Shown piece by piece: positions 35,263 to 47,755 of a stretch of DNA of 64,000 bases. Source of the stretch: Amanita rubescens (lineage: Eukaryota > Basidiomycota > Agaricomycetes > Agaricales > Amanitaceae); NCBI GenBank assembly GCA_015039365.1, contig WION01000033.1:62001-126000 (forward strand), given 5' to 3'. The position numbers and the translations under genes are program-made. Under the pieces are notes generated by a model. It did not search any database and was not told the origin of the DNA. It saw only the letters and a list, made by a program, of their open reading frames with translations. The stretch's first letter is position 1. Every line of letters begins with the position of its first letter.

Positions 35263-37505
35263 AGCACTATCTTAATACGCTGGTCGTCTTAAACCTTGTT
35301 TTAGAAAAAATAGTTATCAATATATTACATTGGATGGCATCTGTTCCCACATAAAGGCTTTTTGCGAGTCAGAATTAATAATAGTAAGTCGACCAATCGA
35401 GGAATGCGTACGATAATCGCGCTAAATTAAATGACGCATGTGTTGGTTGAGATAACCCTATCAAAGATCTACACCGTAAGAGGGACCCTTGAGTGGTTAT
35501 TATTATGCCCGAGATAAAGAGGGCACGTTGCTTGCTCCTCCGCCCTGCAACGACTGGGAAGGAGTCGTTACAGTTTTGACAGTGACGTTGCTATATCTTG
35601 CCTCGTAATTTAACATTATTCACAAGGTCTGGTCCGAGTCCCTGAGAACCTCGCTGCCATGCCATCACTTTTGGCACTATTGACCCGCGAATTACAATGA
35701 GCATATGCGAATGAACGGTTTTAGCGAGGAGCGAGACAAGCGATCGCTCAGTGCCATCTCCACGGCACGGCACTTCAATCTAAAGTTTTGATGACTATTA
35801 TATTGCGAGTCCGATCGAAATAAGAGCACACGACCGTGGCTAAATCCGACAATGATTCACTACGATCTGGCGCACCCAAAGAGACCGACCACACCACATA
35901 CATGAGGTCTAGACAGACAGCGACAGGCAAGCCAAATAACTGGCTCTACGCACCACCATCCATTTCCTTTTGCCAACATCAACCATGCATCATCACTGTA
36001 TTGCTACCCACATGGCTGCTCCTTATTTGACTCTTCGTTCACGCTGCTTTGAGCGCCTGAGCAACGGCCACCCGGTTTTCTCGTTACAATCAGCCCTGAC
36101 GTTACCGGTCCCTGCCAGAGAAGGTATGCGCCTCATGGCAGAAAATCAGCACGTAGGGTCGCGATTTCCACTCCCACAAATGACGTTCCGTATATTTCCC
36201 CCCCCCAGTCGCAGGGTATCTGGGTGTGACTGTGACTCAATCAGGCTTACTTTCTACATTCCTGCGTATTATCTGCGCATCTGACTCCTAGGTCAGTGGT
36301 AATAGACGGACTTTAGCTAAAAGGCTAGAAGTGTTACTATTTCTTCCGGTGACTGAGGGGCGCTCGGGAATGGTCCATAGAACCGCTGTTCAAGAATTTT
36401 CTGCCGAATCGACCTGCCTATTGGGTTCGCGGTGCCGTGGAAATTGTGCGGCGGGTGCAGGTATATGCATCGTGGCTAGGCACGCCATTTGTCGTTCTTG
36501 TCACTTGATCACGGCGGCAGGTCTCCGGGCCTCTTCCTAGCGCTTCTCCTGGCCGCCACTGTGCCTTCATACTTCTTGGATTGGTCCCGTATGCTTCTAG
36601 CTCATAGAAGCAGATTAAAAAAGAGAGGTAATGGACAAACTCGCGATGGGACCCCGCTGTCACAAATTTGCTGTGCTTGAGAATCTACATTCAATCTTGG
36701 AAATATTGCTGTGCAACGTGATCCAAATGTCCTGATCTGCAAAAGTTTTGATGTCGATATTATCGGCCGTGCTGGAAATTTCTTCACAGACGTCGACTGA
36801 ATGGCGTGGAGGGCTGAGAAAACCAAATCAAAACTTGTCTATGGGTGAAACACGTGGGAACAAAATAGGCATGGTGATGGCCTCTAGCGCGAGCCACGTT
36901 TTCCAGAGTCAACATCTCATGAGAGAAGCAAAGGTAAACTGCGACTATAGGTGTGAGTGTGACGGCCCAGTGCTGCGGTGGCGAAATGCCTCCGCGCGCC
37001 GCCAGACTCTTAGGACTGACATACCTCTTTCACCGTTGGCTGAGCGGAACTTACCGGTTACCGCGCCTCAATCAAGACGCCTAGAAAACGTTTTCAGGGA
37101 TTGAAAAGCAGGGAGTCCGATGAGGGAGGATGCTTAGGAGATTCGATCCCACGCGCGGACTCGCGCTGCAAATCTTTGAGCCAGCATTGTATAGATAGAC
37201 ATCCTGACGAGCGGGGTCAGCAGGGTGACTGATTGCCTCGTGTACACCCTCGTCGCAACCCTACATCCGTACATCGGGGGAGGTGACGAGATTGCGCCCA
37301 ACGTCAACAAAATTTATCCCGGCATTCGACGCACACTCAGAATAAACTCGGAAACGCATGCGAATGTTTCATTCCATTGAATTCCCCTATAAAACTACAC
37401 GTTTTGCTATGTAAAACCCATGTCGTGAATGGTTGGATGGAGAAAGAAATGCCTTGAGAATGTTTAAAAATGTGAGTGGTATCAAAATGTTAGATCTAGG
37501 TAACG
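35263..37505. other. Gene-poor stretch
   Basis: No convincing gene was found. Around 36330-36680 a few plus-strand stretches look protein-like (for example NRPAYWVRGAVEIVRRVQVY, then a hydrophobic LAATVPSYFLDWSRM) but sit in different frames with stops, so at most a relic of a membrane protein. Confidence 0.35.
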
Positions 37506-40500
37506 TTATAGTCGAGTTGTAGCAAATGATGCAGGCAGGCGCTGAATGGGCTGAAGCTTACGTTTCAGCTCACGAAGAATGGACGTCCTCGGATACCATC
37601 CGCGGAAGGCATCTCTCAACTGAACGATCTCTTTAGAAAAGAAGTGAACAACGCGCTGATCGGCAATGACATCGCGTAGGGCCCATGGTATCTATTCATA
37701 ATTAGGTGGTAGATGCGATGCAACGAACAAGGTACATTACCTCATAATCATTTTGCTCTTGGCGTGCGTTGAATGGCTCCAAGATAAGGTCCGGATGCTC
37801 TTCCAATCCGTCATTGGACAAGAAAAGGTACTTCACCGCGAGGCTATCGGTGACATTAACAGATGGTCACACTCAACCAGAATGAACACTTACGCATACG
37901 TTGCAATCTCTTCATAGGCTGTAGAATGTCCAACTCCATTCAACGAGCCCGCGGTTGCCTCCGAGAGATGAGCGAGAAGCCCGCTATCAGATATCCCCGA
38001 ATTAAGAATGCGAAGGAGTAGCACAAGAAGGTTGGCAAGGAAATCAGAGGAGCTGATACAGGATATTGACATCAATGACGACATGCAAATATAGTGGAAG
38101 ACGTACTGATACGCGTCTCCATCGATATACAATGCCCGAAGTATCAATGGATGTGAAGCGGCGGTAAATACACCCGAGTAGATCGGGACAACTTGGTCGT
38201 TCAACGACGCCACATACACCATCTTGACTCCGTTGCCTAGAACGTTGCTGAGCGCCCGAACGTAGTCTTTGGATACTTCGCCTTCAGTATTCTGTTACGT
38301 AATACATCAGTAACGTCAACCTGACCAAAAACAAGAGCGTGTCTACCTGAAACTCGAAAAGTTCTCGAGCAGCTGGTGATTCAATGTACTGCAAATGCGT
38401 AAGCCGGAGAAAGGGACCAGAAACACTCGACCAATGCCTACCTGGAAGTAGGGCTGAAACAATGACGTTGTACTCAAGTACCGCAAAGGCCCCAAATGGA
38501 TACCGCACATGGCCAAACAGCAAATTTTCTGGGGCAATGGCGCTGGTGCCGTATTCGTCCCACATGCAGGCGAGAACGAACTTGCGGGCCCCGGGGCGAC
38601 GCCGTTTCGCGCCGTCCGAATGTGTTTCTCACTGACGAGACGGTCCAAAAGGTGAGTCGAAACAACAGACCCCTGAGAGTGCGTTGAGAGGAGAATTGCA
38701 TCTGCAGCATGAATATCGTCCATCCATTCCTGATTCTTCAATAGATTATCATATAACCTAAACAGAAACCCTTTCGTCAATGCCCACAAATTCCCGGATA
38801 GAAAATGACCCGGGCTTACTTGTCAACTCGTCGGTTTATCGTCCCCTCTCCTTCCAACGGAATCTTCGTAACTTTCTCCAGCTTAACATTATGTTCACTC
38901 TGGAACTCTTCCAGCGCCTGGACCATCATATTAGCAAGCTTGCTACTAGTTCCCGTTGGCTACGCCGCAGCTCCATCAGGACACGATACGAATCGGAGAT
39001 AACCGTCAAACACTCACTTCGCCGATGACAGTACGCATCACGGCACCTCAATTCAACCGCTTCCGTATCAGCAAAACTTGGCAAATACATCCAAAAGGCT
39101 ATTAGCATACCTGGAAACCATCCATGAACACCGATCACGACAACTCGTTTGCAGCCGCGCAAGACATCCTTGTCGAGGGTTGCACCAGCCTGGGCCGCAT
39201 CCAGCACGTCCCAAGCTCGCGGCAGCGCCTTTCCAAATTCATGGTGTTCTCTGCGACACAGGCTTACTTAGTAACCCGTTGAAAAGAGAAAATAAGAATT
39301 GTACCTCTCGCGTTCCAAACTGCTTGCACGTCTTTTACCCTTATCTTTGCGCCCCTGACCGCCACCGAGTATCGGCCAATCACTTCTACCGCCACTGAAC
39401 AGCATCCCACTAACGTATTGAACCGTCTTCGTAAGCGTACCAGGTTCCGGACGAGGAATCACGTTCCTAGGTGCCGTATGGAACGCATCTTGCCATGTAG
39501 GAAGAATAAGGTTCGGGGGTGGTGGAGGCGTAACCTGCTTTTTGGAAGTCGACGATGGCGTCGGAGAAACTGACTTGGGTGAATCAGGCTTCTTGCTGTT
39601 ACCATTAACTTTGGCGTTGGTAAGTGTAAGCGATGCTCGCTTGACCAATGATGTTGTGCTCTTGGGCGAAGAAGACAGTGAACCCGCGGTAGCCAGAGTA
39701 TCTTGTCTAGGTGGAGTTGCTGTGCCGCTTGTGCCGTTTATCTCCATTGCTGGAGTCACTGCACCCGACCGTTGACCAACTGATTTGATGCTAGACGTAT
39801 CAGAGCCAGTATCTTGCTCGGTCCGAGGTTGACTCCCCCTAACTTTCCCTCTACCTCGAACTAAGGTAGCGACCAAACTCTGAGAAGGAGCTGGAGAAGT
39901 GGGCTTTATCTCCTTGGCCTTTGGAATTTCGATGGGCACGGGGACAGGCTGAGAAGGAGGAGGAACGCCGTCGTCACTAATATCCATAACCTCCATCCCG
40001 TTCTCGTCAACTTCGGTGGTTTTAGTACCGATTTGGATTAGAGAGTCGGGGCTGGGCCCCTCGATGGACTTGACTACCAGTGTTCTGGAAGTTCGAGAAG
40101 CAAAGAAAGATAACCAGCTAGACCGATGTGTGTCCATAGTCGCCACAATCGGATTGATCTCCACGGTACCCATTATGGAAGGCGACGGCACGGACTCGGA
40201 CGAATCAGCGACGGTCATCTGGATTTCCGCCTCACTCGGTATATGCTCGACGCCACTTTCGTCCGCAACAGGCCGATGGATAGAATCGGCTTCCAGAGCT
40301 TTCTCATCGCGGTGGTTCTGAACCGGTTTTTCGTCCCGTTCATCAGGTTGTGCATCAGTCAAACTTCTTTCGCCACCATCACGAGCAGCATCAGTCGAAC
40401 TCCTTTCGCCACCATCACGAGCAGCATCAGAAGCATACGAAGATCCATACCACGACCAAGGGTTGAACCAAGCGCCACCACCCACGTGTAGCTGATCCTG

Positions 40501-42505
40501 TCCCTGATCCTGCTTTTCGCCTTCGCGGCTTGGAGCACCTTGCTCCGCCAAGGATTCATCGCGAGATCCTCGCATCCCTGAGTTCAGGCTTGAATCCGTC
40601 GCGGCGTGCGTTCCTGAAGACGGTGATAGGGCCTGAGATGGGGCCGTCGTTAAAGCCGTGCCTTTCCCGCCATTTTCCCAGGTTACTTGATCGCCACCGG
40701 GTTCACGGGCACCAGTTGCATCCACAGTTGCTGGACATGAAGGTGAAGCTGCCAAGCAATTAGACTTGATTTGGAATAAGCACTGGCTCAAGACGCACTC
40801 ATGACTTGTTTATCTCCGTCGTCATTGCCTCTTCCATCAGTGGCATTGATGATACCCACGCCCGAATCGGGATTTGAGTTTGAACCCATATCATCATCTA
40901 CCCTAGAAACTTTTTCGGCGGGAGGCACTTCTGTAACACCAGCATTTGTATTCCGGGACGCTGAGGGACTACTTCTCCAGCCGATGTAATCCCACCAGGA
41001 TGTTTCAACTACCGTTTCTGATAGCGTCGATGGATGGAGAAGACTGTTCGCATCCTTCCCTGTTGATGCTGGGCCCGGGTCAGCAGGGACCACGATAGTA
41101 TCAGACTCGTCCGGCGTCGGGTTCGCTGGATCGTGGTTGTTCGACGGCGGAGGGGGCGTGAGATGGATGCAATTAGGCACAACTGCCGAGTCCCCGCCTC
41201 CCACTGTCGATTGATCACCACCTGGAGAGGTCGACTGATATAGATCACCATGTGCTCTATCTGATAGTGTTGCAACGCCTTCCGCATGATGTTCGGCGCT
41301 GGGAGCACCTGGGGTAGAACTAGATTTGCTCTCATTCTCATGTCTTAAACCTTGTCTGTCGTGATCTGTGCCTATTTACAAACAGTCTTAGTCGGGCAAA
41401 AATAGACGGCAATTAAAAACAACACACGATGCACGTCAGGATCGTCATTACACGTGCTACCACCATGTGGTGTCTTTGACGCAGATGGCGACGTGCCCCA
41501 CCCTATCCAAGTCCCAAGCCAGGATCGATTGTCGGCAGAAAGGACCGATTGGTTTGCCAATTCCTCGGGTAAGGTCCTTGTTCCATCTGTCTCAGTTGAC
41601 GTATTCTGAGTGATGCTTGGGTCGTTCACACAATTCACGGATTGAGTTTCGTCCGAAGCCGGCGGATCTGAGGATGGAGTGTGGTCAGATGGTGATGCCG
41701 TCGGTGACGGTGGAGTGACGTCACTCGTCTGGGGACGAGTACTTGGGGTTTGGTAAGGGGGAACGGATGGAGTCGGTATATCATTAGGTAGGGATGTAGA
41801 GGTGGAAGCCTGTGGTTCATCTTCCGCCGATGTCTTTGAACTAGTAGATGCGACGAGCGCGGAGGCATCTACGCGAGGGGTTTCGAAAGACTTCAACTCT
41901 TTTGGAGGAGATAACGTCACAATAGGCTGAGCAATCTCCTTTTCTTTGCCTTTTGCATTCGTCACGGATGCTAGCCATGCGCTGCTCGATCCTCGCCTGA
42001 ACTCCTTTCGCGGTTTCAACGACATAGTTGAGGGGTGAGTGGCACGTGTTGTGCGGTTGGACGTGGATGGCGATCTATCTGCAAGACGGCGGGACGCAAT
42101 GGACTCTACAGTAGTGTAATAGAGTCAGAACTCGGACAACAGCTGCTGCGGTGACGTACCAGACACAGCTCTACCTGGCCTAGCACGAGGAGACAAAACA
42201 GCCACAGACTTCAAAGCCTGGGACGTGTTGTCAACGTTTCCTAATAAATCAGGAGTATCCTCCTGGTCAACGACAAGATCCGCGCCCTTCCCTAGCGCAA
42301 TCTGCGATGGCAACCTGCTTGCCGCTGATGCGAGTGGAGAGCCCTGTTCAGGTTCCGCAACGACTAAGCTTATACTAGCGTGAGCGGAATTCTTGGAGAG
42401 AGAACTTGAACGCCAAGCAGGGTTCTTTGAGTTGAACCTGAGGCTGAGAGTCGAGTGAGATGACGAGGAGCTCATGCTCGACGTGTACCAGACTCGGTTC
42501 TCCAT
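37506..42505 (-). CDS. YML020W-like conserved alpha/beta-hydrolase-fold protein
   Basis: Thirteen exons on the minus strand: 42505-42160, 42105-41461, 41371-40799, 40748-39305, 39250-39111, 39046-39018, 38959-38820, 38757-38442, 38388-38347, 38291-38107, 38052-37894, 37843-37741, 37691-37506; 1435 aa with no break. The N-terminal two thirds are Ser/Pro/Thr-rich and disordered. The conserved domain starts near KRVVVIGVHGWFPG and continues IGEPTGTSSKL, a nucleophile-elbow-like THSQGSVVSTHLLDR, CGIHLGPLRYL, KMVYVASLNDQVVPIYSG, and GVGHSTAYEE with a His. This is the conserved fungal family of S. cerevisiae YML020W, whose function is unknown. The intron 2 donor (41460) is chosen to keep frame and is less certain; the start could lie in an upstream exon. 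Confidence 0.87.
40353..40424 (-). repeat. Two 36-bp tandem units in a coding region
   Basis: Two near-identical 36-base units encode a duplicated 12-residue (S/T)DAARDGGERS-type segment in the disordered part of the YML020W-like protein. Confidence 0.85.
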
Positions 42506-43017
42506 ATATGGTCATCGTCTGATTACTCAGCCACGTGCGCGACGTCGAGTCACACTCACCAAACTCCCCGTTGAACGTGCGTACTAGTAAACGTTTACGC
42601 TTCATGACCTGAGGCCTGCGCGCGTATCTCGCCCCGGCCATGGAGACCTTTACATTATCGGATCTACGAGCACGTGATAAAGATGTTCAGTAAGCAAAAA
42701 TAAAAATAAGAAATGTCATAAACCGACTTGGACAGCCACTCGGCTTTCATTTCCGTCCGAGTTGATAAACTACAAAACATAAAAGAGTTCTGAGACATGA
42801 CAAGAATTGCACACGTCGATCCTTTAATTTATTTTAATATCACAAGGCATCTACGAGAGTTTTTAACAAGAACGAAGGAAGGGCGACCATTATACTAAGA
42901 TCGAATATATAAATGTACATCAATGCCAAAAAAGAGAGCTGATCCAGAGACGACACAAAACGACAGCGAGTGCAAGCAACAAGAAAGAAAAAAGAAAGGA
43001 AAAAGAAACCCCCAATG
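42506..43017. other. Intergenic between two minus-strand genes
   Basis: This gap holds the promoter and 5' UTR of the gene starting at 42505 and the 3' flank of the next one. A minus-strand frame starting at 42639-42641 ends in a good donor (GTGAGT) and could be a 5' exon or uORF. AT-rich and otherwise featureless. Confidence 0.4.
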
Positions 43018-46000
43018 CTACCAATCCTCAACAAGATCCCCCACCTCATCCATCCTCGATCCAAAATCCAAACTAAACGTCTCCATATCACCTAAATGCA
43101 CCTCATGCTCAGGCTTCAAAAACAAGCTCCCAGGACTCCCAGTCATAATCGAGAAATTCGCCGTCGTAGGCGATATACTGACTGAAGTCGAAGGCGTCAT
43201 CCTCGCATTATTCCTATTCGCAGCCGGCGTACTGCTGCTGACCGCAGCCTTCCGGAACGATACAGGCATTGAACTTGACAACGGACCCGTATAGACAGCT
43301 GTGTCCATATCATCATCATCACCGTTATTGGTAGGTGTGATGTCCGCGCTGCTTTGCTTCACGGTATGCAGATTCAACGCTACCGCCGTGACTGCTCCCC
43401 TGGTCGTTCAACAACCCGTTATCTTCATGAAGCAGCATAGACATGTTCGACGGGAGCACGGGGAATACGGAGGACGCATCACTTGGACACCTTCGGTGAT
43501 GCCTTCGCGGAGTCTCGGGACTCGCGGGTGCATCCGGGGCAGACAACGGTGGAGAAGGCGATGTAGGTGAGGGAGTATCTTGATGACTGCTCCAAACCGA
43601 TGGCGGTCGAAACACGTCCTTGATCCTTGGGCGGCAACACTTCCGTATCATCTGCATCGCTGATTGAGGACCGAGGGATCCACTCCTTCCGCTCTTCCAC
43701 GGGCGTATTCACCCCGCTCCTCCTTCCACCCACACTGACCGCACTCCCAGCAGCCAGCCAACCATTCCGACTCCCCCTTCCCCCAGTCGCAGTCAACAAC
43801 TGAATTTTCAATTCATTCACCTCCCTCCTCAACCCCCTCATCTCTCTCCTCAGTTCTTCATTTTCACCCTCCAAATCACCCATTCTCTCCATCCTCTCCC
43901 GCAAATCATGATTCTCCTCCCTCAACACCCGAGTCGTCCTCTGCGAATCAGACAGCGCACCGAGAAGCGCACCCATCTCCGTCACATGTTTTTCTTTTAG
44001 CTCTCGAATCTCATCTCGCTCCCTCTCCCTCTCCCTTTCTCTACCATTCAAATACGCCAAGGACGTACTCGAAACAGACGTAGGCGCAGTCGACGTCGCA
44101 GACCGTGGCGTATCCCGATCGCGACTTCCACTATTAGTAGAGGTCGTCAACGTCGGACTATGCATCAAATACGGTTGCGAAAACGTCCCATTCTCCCGCC
44201 TCCCAGGACCGCCCACGTCGGAAAACGCCATCCGAGATTGGGCACGATCATTCTGCGGACTATACTCCGACGCACTGCTGCTCCTCGCCGCCGACAAGGC
44301 ATAAACCGGCTCAATCCAGAAAGACTCGCCTTCCCGGAGCCAGAACCACCGCTCACGCTTGTAGCCACACTCCCGCTCCTGTCGCGGGTGATGGTAGTGA
44401 GCGCGTACTTGTCTTCCACATCCCGGTCATCGTTCAGCAATCCTGCAGCGCGCAAAGCCTTCACAGATCTCGGTCCAAGCCAATCATGGTGCGGCGGCCG
44501 TCGAGATTCATCCACCTCCTCTCGATCATCCCTCTCCCTCCCTTACTCATCGACGACCACCGCCCACCCAAACTACTGTTTGACCTCGAAGCACCATTCA
44601 ACCGATGATGCTCACCCGCATCCTGCCGTTTCCCCAACAAACTTTGTATAGCCCGATGCGGCTCCTGCACACTCATACTCCTCTTCCGCGACCTAAACGG
44701 CGCAGCGAGTACAGGCCGAAGTCCACCTGCAGTTTTAGACTTGGGCGACATCGACCGATTCTCATCTCCCCTCCTCAAAATCGGCGACGAAGGAGCAACA
44801 ACAACAGAATCCCCCGCTTCGCTCCTCCCCCCACGAGTAAACGTCGGAGACCCAGGAGACGTAGTCGTAGTCGTATCGTCACTCATCGTCCTCGGCCTCG
44901 GATCCACATCCCCTTCCGTACCACCACCCGACCGCCTAAACGGCGTAGACGTCGCCAAAACATGAGGCTCAGAACTAGCCCCCTTGACTTGATTCTTCAC
45001 CCTCGGGCCACTCCCACTACTAGGCCTCCTAACCAACACCGGCTGCTCCGACGGCCTCCTCGCAGAATCAAACGAAGCACGCCCACCATAAGCCTTAGCC
45101 GCATCCTCATAAAAAAACTCGCTCCCCTGCCCATATCCATACCCATGCCCAAGCGCCATAACCCGCTGTCTCCAAAAGATACCGCTCGACTCGGAATTCT
45201 GCCTGCTTATACTCGGCGCGTGGATACTCGCGCCCAACCCCAACGCAGCATAACCACCATAACCATCGTGATGACCATGCCGACTAGTAGAATTAGGCGT
45301 ACTAGGGGCAGTCGTAGAGGCTATACCGCTACTACTACTTGACGTGGCAGTGGTGGTGGTGGTAGTAGAACTCCCCCACGAGCGCGGGTGGTAACGCGTG
45401 CGGACTATGTCGCGGAGTCGTTGCAGGGGGAAGGTGTTCTAGACTTGTTTGCAGTTTGCGTTTGCGTTTACACGTGGCTCGGCTGGGCCTGTGATGAAAC
45501 CTGAACCTGAACTTGAATCAAAAAAACTTGAGCCTGAGCTTGAGTTGGAAGGTTGAAGTCGAGTGGGGAGGGAAGGGATTCTCGCGTTAGCGCCGATACT
45601 TAGCGGCAGACGAGGATGGGGTGGAAGGGACAGAGGAAGTAGCGATAGAGAGACCAAATGAACCATTGATGCGGGTATTCACGGGTATACGTGTTTGCAT
45701 TTCGGAGGAGGATGATAGTGGAGATGGAGATACAATCCTTCGACGGATACCGTTCGAACTCGGTGGTGGATGAGAGATGATTTGGGAGTTGTTTCCGATG
45801 ACTGTTGAACCTGAAGCGTTTGGCGACTCGTAGGTAGTGGGAGAACGGAGGCGAGGGATAGAAGAGGAAGTCGTCCGCCTCGACGGAGCGCTGCTCAACG
45901 AAGAGTTGGAAGAAAACATAGGGCTAACACCTCCTATATTCGTCTTCTTCGTTCCTCCGCCCTTGCGTAGGTTATTCGGAGTTAGGAGCGCCACAACGGA

Positions 46001-46850
46001 AGGATCCACATGCTCAATGTTGATACTCGTATTGGTGCGCATGTTCTGTTCAGTGACTCGATGGGGTGATATCCTCGTCCACATCCGCATCAATAACTAT
46101 AGGCTGGTCCGCATCCAGCCAATCCTCCGCCGCGACAGCGTCTTTTTCCATAATGGCATCATAAACTTCCTTTGCTATGTGGTTTGTGCTGAGATCGAGT
46201 GAAGCATCGGCGGCGTTGACCCGATGGTGGTCGGAAGCGGAAGGCAACGGTTGTCCGTCCGATTTCAATAAGGGTGAAGGTGTCGTGGAAGATTGTGTGT
46301 CGGTTCTTGACGCACACGAACTGTCTGCTTCAATAATGGTGGACAAGTCCGCGGATAATGGAGGGCAAGGAGAGATACTCCTAAGTGTCGGCGCTAACTG
46401 AAAGCATTAGTTCAAGCTTGTTCGACAAAGAGCTTATAGCTGACCTGCTTCTGAAATAGAATGCCTGCCGAGTGAACCAAACTCATTGGACTGCCGAGCT
46501 TGCCTTGGAGGACTTGAAGGTGCTTCTATAGTTGAGAACGATGCTGCTCTTCGTGTATATCCATCCCCAAAAGCTTGAGGACGGTCGATTGAGATAATGG
46601 GTAATAAGTTAGTTAGAGATGTGTTACGCTCGCGCGTGAGCGACCTGCGCATGGAGCTGAAACCTGAAAAGGCATTTTTTGAAGATGTTCCCTGTGAAGA
46701 GGAAGAGTTTTGATTCTTGCTTTGCCCGAATGGGAGAAAAGAGCGGAGGGAACGGAAAGCAGAGTTATTTTGGGTATTTGTGGAAGTAGCAGTTGGAGGA
46801 GCAGGTGAGGCTGCAACAGAAGGTGACACAGAGGAAGAGTACGATGGCAT
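43018..46850 (-). CDS. Large Ser-rich coiled-coil protein, frame broken
   Basis: Protein-like minus-strand blocks follow one another in order. ATG 46848-46850 with a Ser/Thr-rich N-terminus. A block ending EVYDAIMEKDAVAAEDWLD. A block with IEHVDPSVVALLTPNN. Ser/Arg-rich blocks 45400-44520. A conserved-looking LGPRSVKALRAAGLLNDD. A coiled coil of about 80 residues (REENHDLRERMERMGDLEGE). A closing block ending MSMLLHEDNG...KPEHEVHLGDM...VEDW before the stop at 43018. Some joints are ordinary introns, but near 46075, 44345, 43625 and 43400 the frame shifts by one base beside CCCC, GGG, CCC/GG and GGGG runs where I find no normal-length intron. Function unknown; a cytoplasmic scaffold-like protein is a guess. 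Either a real gene with sequence errors or an early pseudogene. Confidence 0.55.
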
Positions 46851-46968
46851 CAGGCTCAGAGCATCGCAGGGAACCCGCTCGATGCAGACAACGTTTGACA
46901 GAAATGAGAGTCTTTTCTTTCCAACAAAACTTGTTCCGACGACCCTGGTTCCCACGCTGTTCTATTAA

Positions 46969-47755
46969 TCACAATCTACATCTACTCGTAATATAGCTCA
47001 TCCAGTCCATCCCTAGACTCAAGGTCCTCATCAGTAGAACCCACGCACGGCAAGATCGAGGGTTTAAAGCCTCTTTCTGCGCAAACTCGCCCCAGAAATC
47101 TACCATATCCTGGTCGCTATGTGCACCCGAGTCTCTGGCCTCAAGATCATCAGAGAACCCGCGCACAGCAAGCTGAGGGTTTAAAGCCTCCTTCTGCGCA
47201 AAATCGCTCCAAAAGTCTACGTCCTGGGCGTTAGGTGCACCCGAGTCTCTGGCCTCAAGATCATCAGAGAACCCGCGCACGGCAAGCTGAGGGTTTAAAG
47301 CTTCCTTCTGCGCAAACTCGCTCCAGAAGTTTATATCCTGATCGCTAGGTGCACTCGAGTCTCTGACCTCAAGGTCCTCGTGCTCCGGCGCACGAACAGC
47401 AAGGACTGGTTCACTGGTCAAAGAATCCCTCGCGCTCCAAGGTCTGCGACTAGCCCATTGTACCCACGACGGAATCCAGCGTAACGTTCGCCAACGTGGA
47501 ATAAGCTCTTTATGAACCTGATGAAATCGAACTGCGGCGGGTAATTGAACGGGCTGCAAAAAAAAAGAATTAGTGAACAAGACTTCATTGAAATCAAAGA
47601 CGTCCGCACCGGTAGTAGTGATGGTGGTAGTGATGGTGATCGCGCTTGACAAGATGATCCCGTGCCTCGAATTCAACACGGCCCCCATCGATAGGGTACG
47701 ACAGAACAGAGGTAGCGCCCAAAGCAAGTACGACGAGACTAAATTTGAGCTGCAT
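46969..47755 (-). CDS. Secreted His/Tyr-rich protein with 38-aa repeats
   Basis: Three exons: 47755-47610, 47553-47464, 47413-46969; GT-AG introns of 56 and 50 bases. It starts with a signal peptide (MQLKFSLVVLALGATSVLS), then a Kex2-like KR site followed by a His/Tyr cluster (DHHHYHHHYYR), and an aromatic-basic segment with RRG. Exon 3 encodes three tandem 38-39-residue repeats (RGFSDDLEARDSGAP...FWSDFAQKEALNPQ). After the third repeat the sequence again resembles the repeat (DEDLESRD) but only in another frame, because of two single-base insertions. The present stop is at 46969-46971; an alternative splice or frame would end LDELYYE at about 46990. Possible secreted effector, metal-binding or processed-peptide precursor; family not recognised. 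Confidence 0.6.
47040..47400 (-). repeat. 114-bp tandem coding repeat, three copies
   Basis: The string gtgcac(c/t)cgagtctctg recurs at about 47121, 47235 and 47349, a period of 114 bases or 38 codons, with few differences. A fourth, frame-shifted partial unit is at 46990-47060. Confidence 0.9.

Noticed and set aside
36330..36680. Possible membrane-protein or cytochrome P450 N-terminus
   Set aside because: The peptides lie in different frames with stops, and no heme-binding or other conserved motif follows.
37110..37190. Possible tRNA gene around a gattcgatccc word
   Set aside because: The word resembles a B box, but no matching acceptor stem, D arm or anticodon arm can be drawn around it.
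46969..47755. Dikaritin-type cyclic peptide precursor
   Set aside because: The repeats are not separated by dibasic sites and no UstY-like oxidase is nearby; kept only as an open possibility in the findings.
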